From NCBI GenBank assembly GCA_032622095.1, contig CP136063.1, forward strand, positions 40,954,106 to 41,018,105: a stretch of 64,000 nt of DNA, given 5' to 3'. The notes under the pieces were generated by a model. The model made no database searches. It saw nothing but the letters and a program-made list of their open reading frames with translations, and had not been told where the DNA came from. The position numbers and the translations under genes are program-made. Of this stretch, positions 1-13,038 are shown piece by piece (position 1 is the stretch's first letter; the number at the start of each line of letters is the position of its first letter). The DNA comes from Siphonodentalium dalli (Eukaryota > Mollusca > Scaphopoda > Gadilida > Siphonodentaliidae).

Positions 1-1831
1 GGAAATAATGCCAATATGACATAAAGTGTCATCTGTAGTTTGAAATATCAGTTTATGGTTATTTTAAGCTTTATTCAATAAAAAACCATGAATAAAAAAA
101 ATTTGCAACACTTTCAGAAATTACATCCACCCTTACATCAACCACAATGTAGTTCCCCACAACAGGCAATAGGCGGAAATTTTCTTGGTGGCCGGTTGAA
201 CAGAATCTAAAAAAAAAATCCTGGCGTCTGGACTATGTGTTGACACGTGATGATTCACACGGGTGAGGCAGTATAAGGGTGTGATATATGAAGAAGAAAT
301 TCACACTCAAAGTGGCCTGTGTTGACACGTGAGGATCCACACTGTTAGAACAATGCCAATCGCTTTAACTGTGTCATGCCACGCAACAACTCTGTCAATC
401 TTGGACCGTTAAACATACGGTCAGGCTGTAGCATGTTCCACAGTACAAAACTGTATAAGTAACTGGCAGACTGTAACCAGTAACAGTCAGACCGTTATAT
501 TTTGTGTACGGTTCAACGCCGTTCAATTATTATCAAGACCGTAACTAATAACGGTCAGCCGAATGGTATTTTTCACAGGTCACCACCAATTTTTAGCTCT
601 TAATTTGCTAATATACTGTAGAATTAGCCCGTGGTACAATATGATTTCCCGATAGGCATTACGATTCATATGTATTAGAATGACGAAATTAGTATTATTC
701 GTAACAGCAAAATACATCTTTGTTCTATTACGATCAAAGTTTTGATGAAACTTAAATCCTCAATGTATAATGTGACGGACAATACTTATGAAACTTTGAA
801 GTTTGAAGAGGATCAAAACTTGTTATCTACCTTGTGAAATTCAGTAACTATATAAATATGGCTGTAAATACCAAAAAAACATAATACAGCATACACTCTT
901 AAACGTTTTGGTTTAAAAAAAAAACAAATTTGGTTTTGAACTTTGTCCCATATATGTAACCAAATTAGGTTTTGATCAAAACAAAATACCAAGCGCCAAC
1001 TGGTATTGATCAAAACCCAAACTGGTTTTATATATGAAACCAATTTTGGTTTTGACCAAAAAGTTCCTTTTTTGCACAATTTATTGATAAATGTGCCATA
1101 CAACATACTTATCCAACCTTTAATGGGTACTGTACTCTAAATCCACCCATTGATTGTACCATATCCATACTCAACAAAATATATGCAACACATGAATATG
1201 AATTTGGTTTTCCAAGTTCGACATGTAAAATTATAATGAAAATCAATTTATGACTCGAGTCATAAATTGATTTTAATTATAATTACCAATCCATTTATAT
1301 ATTAAAGGGCTAATTATAAAAGGCTTTAGACTCAGGATGGTATACAGTCTGAAACAGATGCCACCAGATTCCATTTACAGAACAAAAATTCAGCTGATCA
1401 CTTGCATACTACAGGCTATCAAATTTCTATATTATGGCTTGCATACCCTCCCACAAACATACATGTACATGTATATGGGTCCTTTTTGTCAATTGGTCAA
1501 ATCTTGTATTATACGAAAACCCATTATATGTGACGGTTTCTACCATAATAATTATGGTTGCCAAGTAAACAGAAAATAAACGGTGACCGTGTAATTTTTT
1601 GTTTACGGTTATCACTTATTTACTGTTTACACAGTCCTGAAATTATTATGATAGAAACAGTTGGTCCTCAAACAGTCAAATGTTTCTCACATAATTTTGT
1701 GATAACTTTTCAAGTGTGCATGCTGGCATAGAACTACATTCCACAAGATGTTGCAAGATGTGGCAAATTACATGTAAAATTTCCTGAAATCACAAACTAT
1801 TCTACCATTTAATTGCTGTCAGTAACCTTAA
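1..1831. other. AT-rich non-coding stretch
   Basis: I see no convincing gene. A 25-bp sequence around GTTGACACGTGA occurs twice with few differences (about 236-260 and 318-342). About 895-1075 holds repeated and inverted forms of a TTTGGTTTTGATCAAAAC-like word, and about 400-580 repeats an AACGGTC-like word. These look like remnants of simple or fold-back repeats. Short open frames here have no protein-like composition. Confidence 0.6.
1229..1284. repeat. 56-bp near-perfect palindrome
   Basis: The inner 36 bp (1239-1274) is a perfect inverted repeat centred on ACTCGAGT. Ten more bases on each side pair with one mismatch. It could form a cruciform or be a tiny fold-back element. No function can be assigned. 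Confidence 0.85.
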
Positions 1832-2292
1832 AGGTACTCAATCCTATCAGAGGGTCCCCATCTCATTAGATTCCAACAACAACAATCCGATCAGAGTGTC
1901 CTATATTACTATTTATTTGGCTTTGGGGTTAAAAAATATTTGATTCGAGTCGAAGAACCCATCAAACAAAGCTCAGAGTTATCAGATATTGATATTTGTT
2001 ATGTTCTCGAGATAAGTACTAATAATTGCCTTCAACTGCCGTAATCTGCTCAAGATGTGTACACCAAATCACTATTCAAACAGACAAGGATGGATAACTC
2101 TAAAATCAAGTGGTAATAATAATGCAATTTTGACTGTGTTCTGGTCCAGAAAGTATTCCCGATAATGAAAAATAATCGATATCTAAAAAATCTGAGCTTT
2201 GATGGGTGGCTTCCTCGACTCGAATCAAATATTTTTGACCCCCGAAGCCATTGAAATAGTAATTGAGATGAGTTTTATCGGATTGAGTACCT
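1832..2292. mobile_element. TTAA-flanked fold-back MITE (family B)
   Basis: The ends are AGGTACTCAATC and its reverse complement, each flanked by TTAA (1828-1831 and 2293-2296). The terminal inverted repeats are long (about 170 bp) and imperfect, and meet near the middle. No transposase is present, so this is a non-autonomous element. A TTAA target duplication is typical of the piggyBac superfamily, so mobilisation by such a transposase is an inference. A related piece lies at about 10640-10760 inside a LINE copy. Confidence 0.8.
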
Positions 2293-3113
2293 TTAAATTG
2301 AGGCATGTAATTTGCCTGCACGTGTGAAGGCCACCCCATTCATGAATCATATCATAAACGACCAAAATTAAGAGTCGAAGATGAAGTAAATTGTCCAAAT
2401 GACATAATTGGTTGCAACTATGTTGAATGAAGTTTTAAGATAAACATCAATGAAGACAGTGAGATTTTGGAAATTAAACTTTAATTCAAACTTATCCAGC
2501 AGGAATAATTGTCAGCCTACCAATTCTTCCACAGCAGTGTATATTCCTGATGTCTGTGCACACCTCACCATTGCAACAATTGCAATGAATTAACACTTAA
2601 TATATAGTTCATCACACCCTTCTTATATTAAACATTCCCAAGAATGACAGCTCATCTGTTTTTACACCTGTCATGCAGTAGAAACTTAAGATCAGCAAAC
2701 TCCTTTATACTGGCATCTGATGAATATAGCAGCACTTGACAGCATAGCATGTTACTAACTTCACACAGGCTGCACCACACGTGTATATTTTGGTACAATA
2801 CTGATGATTTATGTATGAAAAGTTGACAAATATATGCACCGATAACACACATGCCTCCTCTGTATGATGTGCACATTCTGGTACTAAAGTTTCCAATGCC
2901 CGTGAACAAACATACTCTGAAAAGAAATGCACAAAATACTATGTTTAGGAAAAGTCAGATTTAAAGACATATTGCATACTTATTGCATTGAATATTAAAA
3001 GCATTGTTAGGGCATGGCAAAATATGCCCATGGCAATTCCAACAAAAGGCCTTTAACTCTGGTGAAATTGACGTGCTGAACCAAAACTCAAACTTGACCT
3101 GTATTTTGTACAA
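2293..3113. other. Non-coding stretch
   Basis: No gene or clear repeat seen. The short open frames here have low-information translations and no recognised motif. Confidence 0.5.
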
Positions 3114-4069
3114 TTAAAACACACACATTTCAAAGTTATCATCTGACATCTGGAATCCAAGGTAGAGTTTGTTTGGCCCACCCTCAATAGTCATCTCAAC
3201 CTTATTGATCTTTGGATTGTAGAAGTCTTCGGTTTTTCTGCCGAAAGGATCTCCGGCCTCTTTCATACTCCGACTCGGGACATTGAGGTTGATATTTATT
3301 ATTGTTTTTGTTTTTTTGTAACTATCTTGCTGTGGCGGAGGATGCGGTCATAAAGTATTGCAACGCGGCCTGCATACTGGCTGCGGATCATACGGGCCAG
3401 ATCAGGCTGGGTAACCTTGTCAAACTCCAGGCTAATGTTGGCGATGACGTAATCGGACTCGGCATCGGCAGCCCTGCTCACCCGGCTGAAGTCATTGAAA
3501 ATTACCTCGTGCTCCAGTCGGTCCCCGAGTGCGCTTTGGTAGAAGGGCATTTGACTCTCCATTAGTTCAAATTCCAGCGGGATGTAATAGCGATTCCTCA
3601 GTGTGGGCTTTCGCTTTTGCTACGGCGTTGTCTCCTGCATTTAAGCATATTTTTGTCGTATTTTGGTTGGCAGACTCATCAATTCCCTGATACTGCGCAT
3701 TTTCTCTCTCCTGTGTGGTCTTCCACGTGTCTATGTGGCAGTAGAGAACGTCGGAGTTGACCTCATTTCCGCTGATATTGATTGTGGTCTTTTCACAATA
3801 GCCCGGCCCAGGTTCTGCACCACAGTCCTGTTTGCATCCGTGGAGGTCAGCGTGATTTTAAATGCCAGGCGCACTGTCCTGGGAACTATTACGGCATTGG
3901 GGCCGAGGTTGGGAAACCTCACAAGCAGCTGTTGGTTTGGCCCAATCGTGCTGGGATTGTTCGTAATAACAACGGACTGTCTGATGCCTTTGACCCCGAG
4001 GGGGTAACGCAGGCTGCGGTATGGGTTGAGTTTGCGTCCGTACTGACTCGAAGTTATGTCTGCAGAAAT
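3114..4069 (-). pseudogene. Major-capsid-like protein of a Polinton-like element, broken
   Basis: Read on the minus strand, the frame begins at an ATT codon (4067-4069) where a start would be expected. It runs through LNPYRSLRYPLGVKG and VRFPNLGPNAVIVP, shifts frame near 3740-3760, and continues with WKTTQERENAQYQGI. It returns to the first frame with PFYQSALGDRLEHEVIFNDF and ILYDRILRHSKI (3299-3562), breaks again near 3299, and ends with a NLNVPSRSM segment and a stop at 3114. I recognise this as an uncharacterised protein family that accompanies integrase genes in cnidarian and other invertebrate genomes. The double jelly-roll capsid role is inferred from its element context. It is divergent to the next gene across a spacer of palindromes. 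At least three breaks make it a pseudogene. Confidence 0.65.
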
Positions 4070-4189
4070 TCAGAAACTGTGATATATATGTATACACGTA
4101 TACAACATATATGTAATTACATGTATGTAATACGTGTATACATATTACATAGCGAAGCTATTATAATATTACTTTGTAATATATACATA
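4070..4189. promoter_or_regulatory. Divergent intergenic spacer with two dyads
   Basis: The spacer lies between the minus-strand capsid-like gene and the plus-strand coiled-coil gene. It holds TGTATACACGTATACA at 4089-4104, a second inverted form near 4131-4145, and TATTACTTTGTAATA at 4167-4181. Closely similar or identical dyads recur in other spacers of the same element (22857-22942, 24082-24096, 24887-24918). A promoter or operator role is an inference from this placement. Confidence 0.6.
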
Positions 4190-4876
4190 ATTGACTTTGA
4201 TAACCCCACATTTGATCCTAATATCAGAGCCGATGAGGATCCTCTTGATCCTCAAGATGAAACAATACCACCCACTGAGCCGGACGACCCGACTGGCATG
4301 GGTACCCGGACCAGCAACATAGATTCAGCCAGGCTGCCACAACTACAGCAAGAACTCCTTCAGTTGGCTGTTGGTGACTATTATGTCGCCCTGGTCAAAA
4401 GGGGACGAACACCAACCCTTGGCCGCGACCCCTCAAAATTTGAGATCGACCAACGCGGACAGCTCCGATTAAAGATCTATCCCGATATCAGTCTCGCAAA
4501 CGCTCGTACCAGTGAGCCCATAGCGATGTCGACGATAGCCGGCCGGCGGGGTGGAACTGTGGCAATCCGAGAAGACTTGGGATTTGCTGACTGGCGCCCA
4601 GAAGGAAAGGGTGGGGTGCGATAAAAGACGATCACAGCCCTCCAGACATCAAGGGATGAACTCGGCGGTGTAGCTGCTGCTGCAGATAGTGTAGAGCTGC
4701 ATGATCTGGGGCAAACTGCAAAAGAGGCATCGGACGTGGTAGAGCGAATTGAGATCTCCTTCACGGATGCCGACATTGAAGAGGTCATCGGAGCTATGCA
4801 TGACCCCCCCCCCCCCCCACTAAACCTCCGCGAGCTCAGGGGGCTGCAGTACGTGTATACTGGCTTTAAAAAATGA
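4187..4876 (+). pseudogene. Coiled-coil/membrane protein of Polinton-like element, N-terminal part
   Basis: The acidic start contains DDPTGMGTRTSNIDSA, followed by KFEIDQRGQLRLKIYPDIS, TIAGRRGGTVAIREDLGF and a helix-rich segment. An in-frame TAA interrupts it at 4622-4624, after which the same frame continues. A long C-run at about 4804-4819 disturbs the frame, and homology stops near 4865. The continuation of the same protein family begins abruptly at about 20951, so the gene is split by a 16-kb insertion. The family is uncharacterised. I recognise the two halves as parts of one protein from other invertebrate genomes, which a database search should confirm. Confidence 0.65.
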
Positions 4877-6230
4877 TTCGGGGTACCTCACCAAATGTAC
4901 TGAGATGTTGTGGGTCATAATATCAGTTCCAATGGGGTTTTATTACTGTGAAACAAGTCAATGAATATCAAATAATATAATTTGACATACTATATATGAT
5001 ATTTCACGACGTTAGCCACACGCAGACGCCATTTTGACATATCTAACCAAGTAAATTGAAAGCAGTTGCTGCTTATATATTATCTTGTTATATATGGTTG
5101 TTGGGATATCAGAAAGATTTATTGGACACTGTGTTGTGAACTAACTTGCAAAGATGGTTTGCAGTATTCATTAAGTCAAAGTGGAGTGGCTCAGGGCGCG
5201 CGGGTGTGTCCATCCATGCATATGTATGTAAACGTCCATCCGATGTCTGTTCTGTGTTTTACGCCATATTTTCGGACAAGAATTATGCTCGCAAAATGAA
5301 TCATCGGTGTGTTCTGTCAACAAATATTTCTCATGGGGTATATCATCATGACATAAGTATTCAAACTGGCGTCATTTGGGTTCTCATTCTACCGACAAAC
5401 GCAGCAAATGCTAGGTGCGGTTTGGAACCCCCAAGTCCACACCCTGGATCTGTGTTTTGCACTACTAATTCATCAATCTAATCGACTTGAGTGTGTGCAT
5501 GTGTCGAGAATGTTACCACTTGGAGATCAGCAATCAGAATCGCGGGTACTAAATAATAAACGCTCTTTATATAAAAACAAAACTGAAAGTTTGATATAAA
5601 CTCTTTAAACTTAGATCAAGCCTTGTTATTTTAATATATGCTTCATGCAGCTTTGTTTGAGGTTGCATATCGATATTCATGTCTATATGATATTCATTAT
5701 AGAGAGGTTAAGGTGATAAGGTGTAACGTGAACATCAATGTATAGGAGTAGTCCTGTCTGGTGCATCGAAACTTCATGCAGTTTTGTTTGAGGTTGCATA
5801 TCGATATTCATGTCTCTTTATGTGATATTTGCTTATTTTACAGTCGTCGGTTTATATAGGCTAGTGAATATGTAAAAGTTGTAGTTGGAAACTTTGGACA
5901 ATTCATCGACTAATGTCTTTTCTAGTTGCTTTTATAAGCTAGATAATAATTCAAATACGCGAACTTGAAGGTCAAGACCCTGTTCTGTTATCAAATATTT
6001 CGTCAAAGCATGCATTGAGCGGTCGGGTAGAGTACACTGAATACTTGACTTGAAACAAATTTTATTTACAAAAAATACGAAAGGGATTGGGGCACAAGTC
6101 TTACAACTTATAAAGCCCCTCTCCCAATACGATAACACACAAACAAGATGACGGTTTTACGTATACACTGAATATTTGGGTACACGCCAGGAAAATTGTT
6201 TCAAGACTAGCAGGGCATAGCCCCGACAAT
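4877..6230. other. Non-coding flank with a duplicated segment
   Basis: No gene recognised. A segment beginning TTCATGCAG and running through GAGGTTGCATATCGATATTC occurs twice (about 5641-5685 and 5772-5817). Between them lies sequence that reappears inverted at 20.46-20.65 kb. The rest shows nothing I can name. Confidence 0.5.
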
Positions 6231-8649
6231 ACGCTTAGTTAGACTGATGTGATGATTTCAGTTAGCAAACGGTTAACAGCTTTTAAATAGCATATATATT
6301 GGCTATACATGTAATATACAACAATAATTGTCGTATAACCAATAATGTATCATAGACTTCAGTTGCAATAAACTACAAATAAACAATGCATGCATGTGCG
6401 GTCATTAGCTACATGTGGCCATATATGACTCCTGTCAGTCTAGACTATCAATACACTATCAATAAACATCCACCCATAATCCCCTAATACACAGTGTATT
6501 CGGGAGTGTATTAGGAATCACACATACCAGCAATGTTAATTGCCGCTGTCTGCCACAGAGGTGAAAGGTTATACCCGAGTGATTTCTGACTATCATTGTA
6601 AACAAATTGTTTCTTAATTTTGTTAGCGTTTCTTTACAAACATATCAAGAATTTAATAGATAAATATACCATTTTGCGAGGTGAGGTTGTGCTCCGGAGT
6701 TATTTCTGATGTTTGTAAAGGAATTGTTCATTAATTTTTATAGCGTTTCTTCGCCACATATCAACAGGTAAATATACAATTTTCCGAGATGATGTAAGGC
6801 ACCTGAGTGAATTTTGAAGTTTGTAAGTTTGGATTATCCTGACAACGTTCCTTTACAAAATATCAAGATTAAGCATGACAAATAAACAGCATTCGTTTAA
6901 ATGCATTGCAGGGTATGCACAAGGACTTTAATAGAATATATATAGCCATCGGACAGGGGAACTTTCCCTCTGTATAACTAGATATTTCCCGAGCTCCCCC
7001 TTCTGGAGAAGTTGCCGAGATATTAAGAAACAAAAGACGGGGTCCCAACCTCACTAAATTACAGAGTGCATCTGTTATAGATAATATCCGATGAATCTGC
7101 AGAATTTATCACTTGAAACGCTGGGATATTTCCACGCTGTGAGAAGAACATGGGAGTTAATTTTGATGTCATCGGAAAGGGGAACATTCCCTCTGTATAA
7201 CTAGATATCTCTCTCGAGTCCCTCCCTTCTGGATAAGTTGCCGATATATTAAGAAACAAAAGTTGGGGTCCCAACCTCACTAAATTTACAGAGTGCATCT
7301 GTTACAGAATATGTTTGTTGAATCTGCCGAATTTATTACTTGAAACGCTGAGATATTTCCACGCTGTTTTTCACCGCTAGATGACATGAGCTTCAGTAAT
7401 GATGGCATGGACATGAGTGGTGAAGTATCTGCAAAATCACCGTTCGTTTATATTCTTTAAATTTTGAACATTTCACTTGTAATAGGACATGTTTGCATTT
7501 CTCTTTGAAATTTTGTTATTCCCATCCGGGATTGATGTCAAAAAATTGGGACGGACTTTTGGAAACACTGCCATGACTCTCTGTGTGAAAACTTCAGCCC
7601 AATATTTTCAGAACTATCCCAGTTTAGCTGAAACGCGCACAAACTTCATGGGAGCGTGATGAGCGACGCACAAACATTCCATATCGGCGTTGACCAATGG
7701 TCATCGGCCGAGTGTCGACTAACCGTTTAACGTAATTACTCCAGCGTGAAGATATCAACAACACATTGTGACAACTGATTGCAGTTTTCACCTGAGTGCT
7801 TTGTTGTCAATAATGGATGGTCTTATCACTTCCTCGATGGATCTTTTGAATAACCCTGATATTAATATGACTCAACTTGAAAACTCTACCCCTGGTGCTG
7901 ACAGCAATTTCCAAACATCGCCAAACGATCACAAGGATAACAAATGTACAAGCATATATGAACTGTCAAAACTGTTGGACTCGCTTGATAAAGAGCTGAG
8001 ATGTATAGATTTCTCATCAGAGACAATAAGCACATATGATGAATGTGTGGCGCTACAAATTTTGGCCCGAGTTAAAAATGCCTCACAATGTCTTCCCAGG
8101 GAGGAAATTGTGGACACCATTTTGAATATAATTCCAGACGACGAATCTCTAGAACGTATGAGACACTTTATATTTATTGAAGTCAAAAAGTTTTCGTTTT
8201 TCTCACTTGATGTCGATTCCCTCCTTAAGAAAAGAATAAAATCAACTCAAGTTTCCGCTAAATCAGTGTCGTCTAAACTTGCATCCGACATGTATTATCT
8301 AGTATGTTTCTTGGTGGATGGTAACTCCGAAGATTTATCAGAAATGATCAGTAAAAGCAAATCACGCCACAATCCATCAAACTTTTCAGCATCGCAGACT
8401 GACACTCCAGTCAACATTAACTCCTCACAAATGCCATCTTTGGCTTCATCTCTACTTGAAATTCAGAAGGATATATTACTAATAAGGAAGATCAAATCTC
8501 CACGACTCAGGCTGCACTGCGCGAGCTTCCACTTCTTAGAGGAATGATTACTAACTTTGAATCACGTTTAGTTTCCATAGAAAATAAGTTATCAACAGTA
8601 TCGTCGATCCCTGCTCTCGTGACGCGTGTGGATACTCTTGAAACCAAAT
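6231..8649 (+). repeat. Tandem LINE 5' unit 1 (5' UTR plus start of ORF1)
   Basis: The unit starts ACGCTTAGTTAGACTG and ends inside ORF1 after a codon run for DTLETK, where the next unit begins at once. It is 2419 bp and almost identical to unit 2 apart from a 364-bp insert there. Units 1 and 2 both lack a segment of about 25 bp (AAAGAGCGTTTGTCC region) that the longer copy retains at about 12118-12142, so these two are each other's closest relatives. The 5' UTR contains inverted copies of the roughly 220-bp repeat. Confidence 0.85.
7813..8649 (+). pseudogene. LINE ORF1 fragment, copy 1
   Basis: The first ATG is at 7813 (MDGLITSSMDLLNN). The frame runs to a TGA at 8545-8547. About 70 nt before that the reading should switch frame, since the alternative frame gives a long helical segment (QAALRELPLLRGMITNF) that continues into the next stretch. 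The fragment is cut at 8649 by the start of the next tandem unit. An ATGA overlap at 8544-8547 couples the two frames. The same frameshift is present in all three copies. It is the N-terminal half of a LINE ORF1 protein and cannot give a full product. Confidence 0.7.
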
Positions 8650-11432
8650 ACGCTTAGTTAGACTGATGTGATGATTTCAGTTAGCAAACGGTTAACAGCT
8701 TTTAAATAGCATATATATTGGCTATACATGTAATATACAACAATAATTGTCGTATAACCAATAATGTATCATAGACTTCAGTTGCAATAAACTACAAATA
8801 AACAATGCATGCATGTGCGGTCATTAGCTACATGTGGCCATATATGACTCCTGTCAGTCTAGACTATCAATACACTATCAATAAACATCCACCCATAATC
8901 CCCTAATACACAGTGTATTCGGGAGTGTATTAGGAATCACACATACCAGCAATGTTAATTGCCGCTGTCTGCCACAGAGGTGAAAGGTTATACCCGAGTG
9001 ATTTCTGACTATCATTGTAAACAAATTGTTTCTTAATTTTGTTAGCGTTTCTTTACAAACATATCAAGAATTTAATAGATAAATATACCATTTTGCGAGG
9101 TGAGGTTGTGCTCCGGAGTTATTTCTGATGTTTGTAAAGGAATTGTTCATTAATTTTTATAGCGTTTCTTCGCCACATATCAACAGGTAAATATACAATT
9201 TTCCGAGATGATGTAAGGCACCTGAGTGAATTTTGAAGTTTGTAAGTTTGGATTATCCTGACAACGTTCCTTTACAAAATATCAAGATTAAGCATGACAA
9301 ATAAACAGCATTCGTTTAAATGCATTGCAGGGTATGCACAAGGACTTTAATAGAATATATATAGCCATCGGACAGGGGAACTTTCCCTCTGTATAACTAG
9401 ATATTTCCCGAGCTCCCCCTTCTGGAGAAGTTGCCGAGATATTAAGAAACAAAAGACGGGGTCCCAACCTCACTAAATTACAGAGTGCATCTGTTATAGA
9501 TAATATCCGATGAATCTGCAGAATTTATCACTTGAAACGCTGGGATATTTCCACGCTGTGAGAAGAACATGGGAGTTAATTTTGATGTCATCGGAAAGGG
9601 GAACATTCCCTCTGTATAACTAGATATCTCTCTCGAGTCCCTCCCTTCTGGATAAGTTGCCGATATATTAAGAAACAAAAGTTGGGGTCCCAACCTCACT
9701 AAATTTACAGAGTGCATCTGTTACAGAATATGTTTGTTGAATCTGCCGAATTTATTACTTGAAACGCTGAGATATTTCCACGCTGTTTTTCACCGCTAGA
9801 TGACATGAGCTTCAGTAATGATGGCATGGACATGAGTGGTGAAGTATCTGCAAAATCACCGTTCGTTTATATTCTTTAAATTTTGAACATTTCACTTGTA
9901 ATAGGACATGTTTGCATTTCTCTTTGAAATTTTGTTATTCCCATCCGGGATTGATGTCAAAAAATTGGGACGGACTTTTGGAAACACTGCCATGACTCTC
10001 TGTGTGAAAACTTCAGCCCAATATTTTCAGAACTATCCCAGTTTAGCTGAAACGCGCACAAACTTCATGGGAGCGTGATGAGCGACGCACAAACATTCCA
10101 TATCGGCGTTGACCAATGGTCATCGGCCGAGTGTCGACTAACCGTTTAACGTAATTACTCCAGCGTGAAGATATCAACAACACATTGTGACAACTGATTG
10201 CAGTTTTCACCTGAGTGCTTTGTTGTCAATAATGGATGGTCTTATCACTTCCTCGATGGATCTTTTGAATAACCCTGATATTAATATGACTCAACTTGAA
10301 AACTCTACCCCTGGTGCTGACAGCAATTTCCAAACATCGCCAAACGATCACAAGGATAACAAATGTACAAGCATATATGAACTGTCAAAACTGTTGGACT
10401 CGCTTGATAAAGAGCTGAGATGTATAGATTTCTCATCAGAGACAATAAGCACATATGATGAATGTGTGGCGCTACAAATTTTGGCCCGAGTTAAAAATGC
10501 CTCACAATGTCTTCCCAGGGAGGAAATTGTGGACACCATTTTGAATATAATTCCAGACGACGAATCTCTAGAACGTATGAGACACTTTATATTTATTGCC
10601 AATTGTGGCCCACATCTCCGAAAATTAATAGATTTCAAAAATCGATATCTAATCAATCTGAGCTTTGACGGGTGGGTTCCTCGACTCGAATCAAATTGTT
10701 TTTACCCCCAAAGCCAAAGAAATAGTACTTTAGGAGCGTCTAATCGGATTGAGTACCTTTAAAATTTGTTATACACTGTGTTTGTGTAAAAACTGAACAG
10801 CACAGAATCGTGTAGCACAAAGGTTTAAAGCTGCTGGCAGATTTTTAATATGGTAGCTATTACGAGATCTGTGTCTCAAATAGAACACATCTCATCTACT
10901 AACTACAATATACTCACATATTCACTCCTATTCAATGTTGAGGGAATTCCACCGACAAATATATGTCAAAAAGTTTTCGTTTTTCTCACTTGATGTCGAT
11001 TCCCTCCTTAAGAAAAGAATAAAATCAACTCAAGTTTCCGCTAAATCAGTGTCGTCTAAACTTGCATCCGACATGTATTATCTAGTATGTTTCTTGGTGG
11101 ATGGTAACTCCGAAGATTTATCAGAAATGATCAGTAAAAGCAAATCACGCCACAATCCATCAAACTTTTCAGCATCGCAGACTGACACTCCAGTCAACAT
11201 TAACTCCTCACAAATGCCATCTTTGGCTTCATCTCTACTTGAAATTCAGAAGGATATATTACTAATAAGGAAGATCAAATCTCCACGACTCAGGCTGCAC
11301 TGCGCGAGCTTCCACTTCTTAGAGGAATGATTACTAACTTTGAATCACGTTTAGTTTCCATAGAAAATAAGTTATCAACAGTCTCGTCGATCCCTGCTCT
11401 CGTGACGCGTGTGGATACTCTTGAAACCAAAT
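8650..11432 (+). repeat. Tandem LINE 5' unit 2, with a 364-bp insert
   Basis: It is a direct repeat of unit 1 and nearly identical to it, ending at the same ORF1 position. At 10599-10962 it carries an insert lacking in units 1 and 3. Part of that insert (10640-10760, ending GGATTGAGTACCTTTAA) matches the right half of the TTAA MITE at 1832-2292. The rest of the insert is unassigned. Unit 2 therefore gained the insert after unit 1 and unit 2 separated, or unit 1 lost it. Confidence 0.85.
10232..11432 (+). pseudogene. LINE ORF1 fragment, copy 2, interrupted
   Basis: Same start (ATG at 10232) and sequence as copy 1, but broken by the 364-bp insert at 10599-10962. After the insert the reading resumes with KKFSFFSLDVDSLLKK and carries the same shared frameshift near 11270 and the same ATGA overlap. 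It ends at the tandem junction at 11432. Not a functional gene. Confidence 0.7.
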
Positions 11433-13038
11433 ACGCTTAGTTAGACTGATGTGATGATTTCAGTTAGCAAACGGTTAACAGCTTTTAAATAGCATATATA
11501 TTGGCTATACATGTAATATACAACAATAATTGTCGTATAACCAATAATGTATCATAGACTTCAGTTGCAATAAACTACAAATAAACAATGCATGCATGTG
11601 CGGTCATTAGCTACATGTGGCCATATATGACTCCTGTCATTCTAGACTATCAATACACTATCAATAAACATCCACCCATAATCCCCTAATACACAGTGTA
11701 TTCGGGAGTGTATTAGGAATCACACATACCAGCAATGTTAATTGCCGCTGTCTGCCACAGAGGTGAAAGGTTATACCCGAGTGATTTCTGACTATCGTTG
11801 TAAACAAATTGTTTCTTAATTTTGTTAGCGTTTCTTTACAAACATATCAAGAATTTAATAGATAAATATACCATTTTGCGAGGTGAGGTTGTGCTCCGGA
11901 GTTATTTCTGATGTTTGTAAAGGAATTGTTCATTAATTTTTATAGCGTTTCTTCGCCACATATCAACAGGTAAATATACAATTTTCCGAGATGATGTAAG
12001 GCACCTGAGTGAATTTTGAAGTTTGTAAGTTTGGATTATCCTGACAACGTTCCTTTACAAAATATCAAGATTAAGCATGACAAATAAACAGCATTCGTTT
12101 AAATGCATTGCAGGGTATGGATAAAGAGCGTTTGTCCAATTCATGCACAAGGACTTTAATAGAATATATATAGCCATCGGACAGGGGAACTTTCCCTCTG
12201 TATAACTAGATATTTCCCGAGCTCCCCCTTCTGGAGAAGTTGCCGAGATATTAAGAAACAAAAGACGGGGTCCCAGCCTCACTAAATTACAGAGTGCATC
12301 TGTTATAGATAATATCCGATGAATCTGCAGAATTTATCACTTGAAACGCTGAGATATTTCCACGCTGTGAGAAGAACATGGGAGTTAATTTTGATGTCAT
12401 CGGAAAGGGGAACATTCCCTCTGTATAACTATATATTTCTCGAGTCCCTCCCTTCTGGATAAGTTGCCGATATATTAAGAAACAAAAGTTGGGGTCCCAA
12501 CCTCACTAAATTTACAGAGTGCATCTGTTACAGAATATGTTTGTTGAATCTGCCGAATTTATTACTTGAAACGCTGAGATATTTCCACGCTGTTTTTCAC
12601 AGCTAGATGACATGAGCTTCAGTAATGATGGCATGGACATGAGTGGTGAAGTATCTGCAAAATCACCGTTCGTTTATATTCTTTAAATTTTGAACATTTC
12701 ACTTGTAATAGGACATGTTTGCATTTCTCTTTGAAATTTTGTTATTCCCATCCGGGATTGATGTCAAAAAATTGGCACGGACTTTTGGAAACACTGCCAT
12801 GACTCTCTGTGTGGAAACTTCAGCCCAATATTTTCAGAACTATCCCAGTTTAGCTGAAACGCGCACAAACTTCATGGGAGCGTGATGAGCGACGCACAAA
12901 CATTCCATATCGGCGTTGACCAATGGTCATCGGCCGAGTGTCGACTAACCGTTTAACGTAATTACTCCAGCGTGAATATATCAACAACACATTGTGACAA
13001 CTGATTGCAGTTTTCACCTGAGTGCTTTGTTGTCAATA

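Noticed and set aside
813-1106. 97-codon minus-strand frame
   Set aside because: Reads through inverted TTTGGTTTTGATCAAAAC repeats; composition is not protein-like.
4804-4819. Long C-run as a programmed frameshift site
   Set aside because: The gene already has a stop and is split; slippage in a decaying pseudogene is simpler.
6869-7298. 61- and 79-codon frames in the LINE 5' UTR, repeated at 9288-9717 and 12055
   Set aside because: They arise from the 220-bp non-coding repeats and recur only because the 5' units are duplicated.
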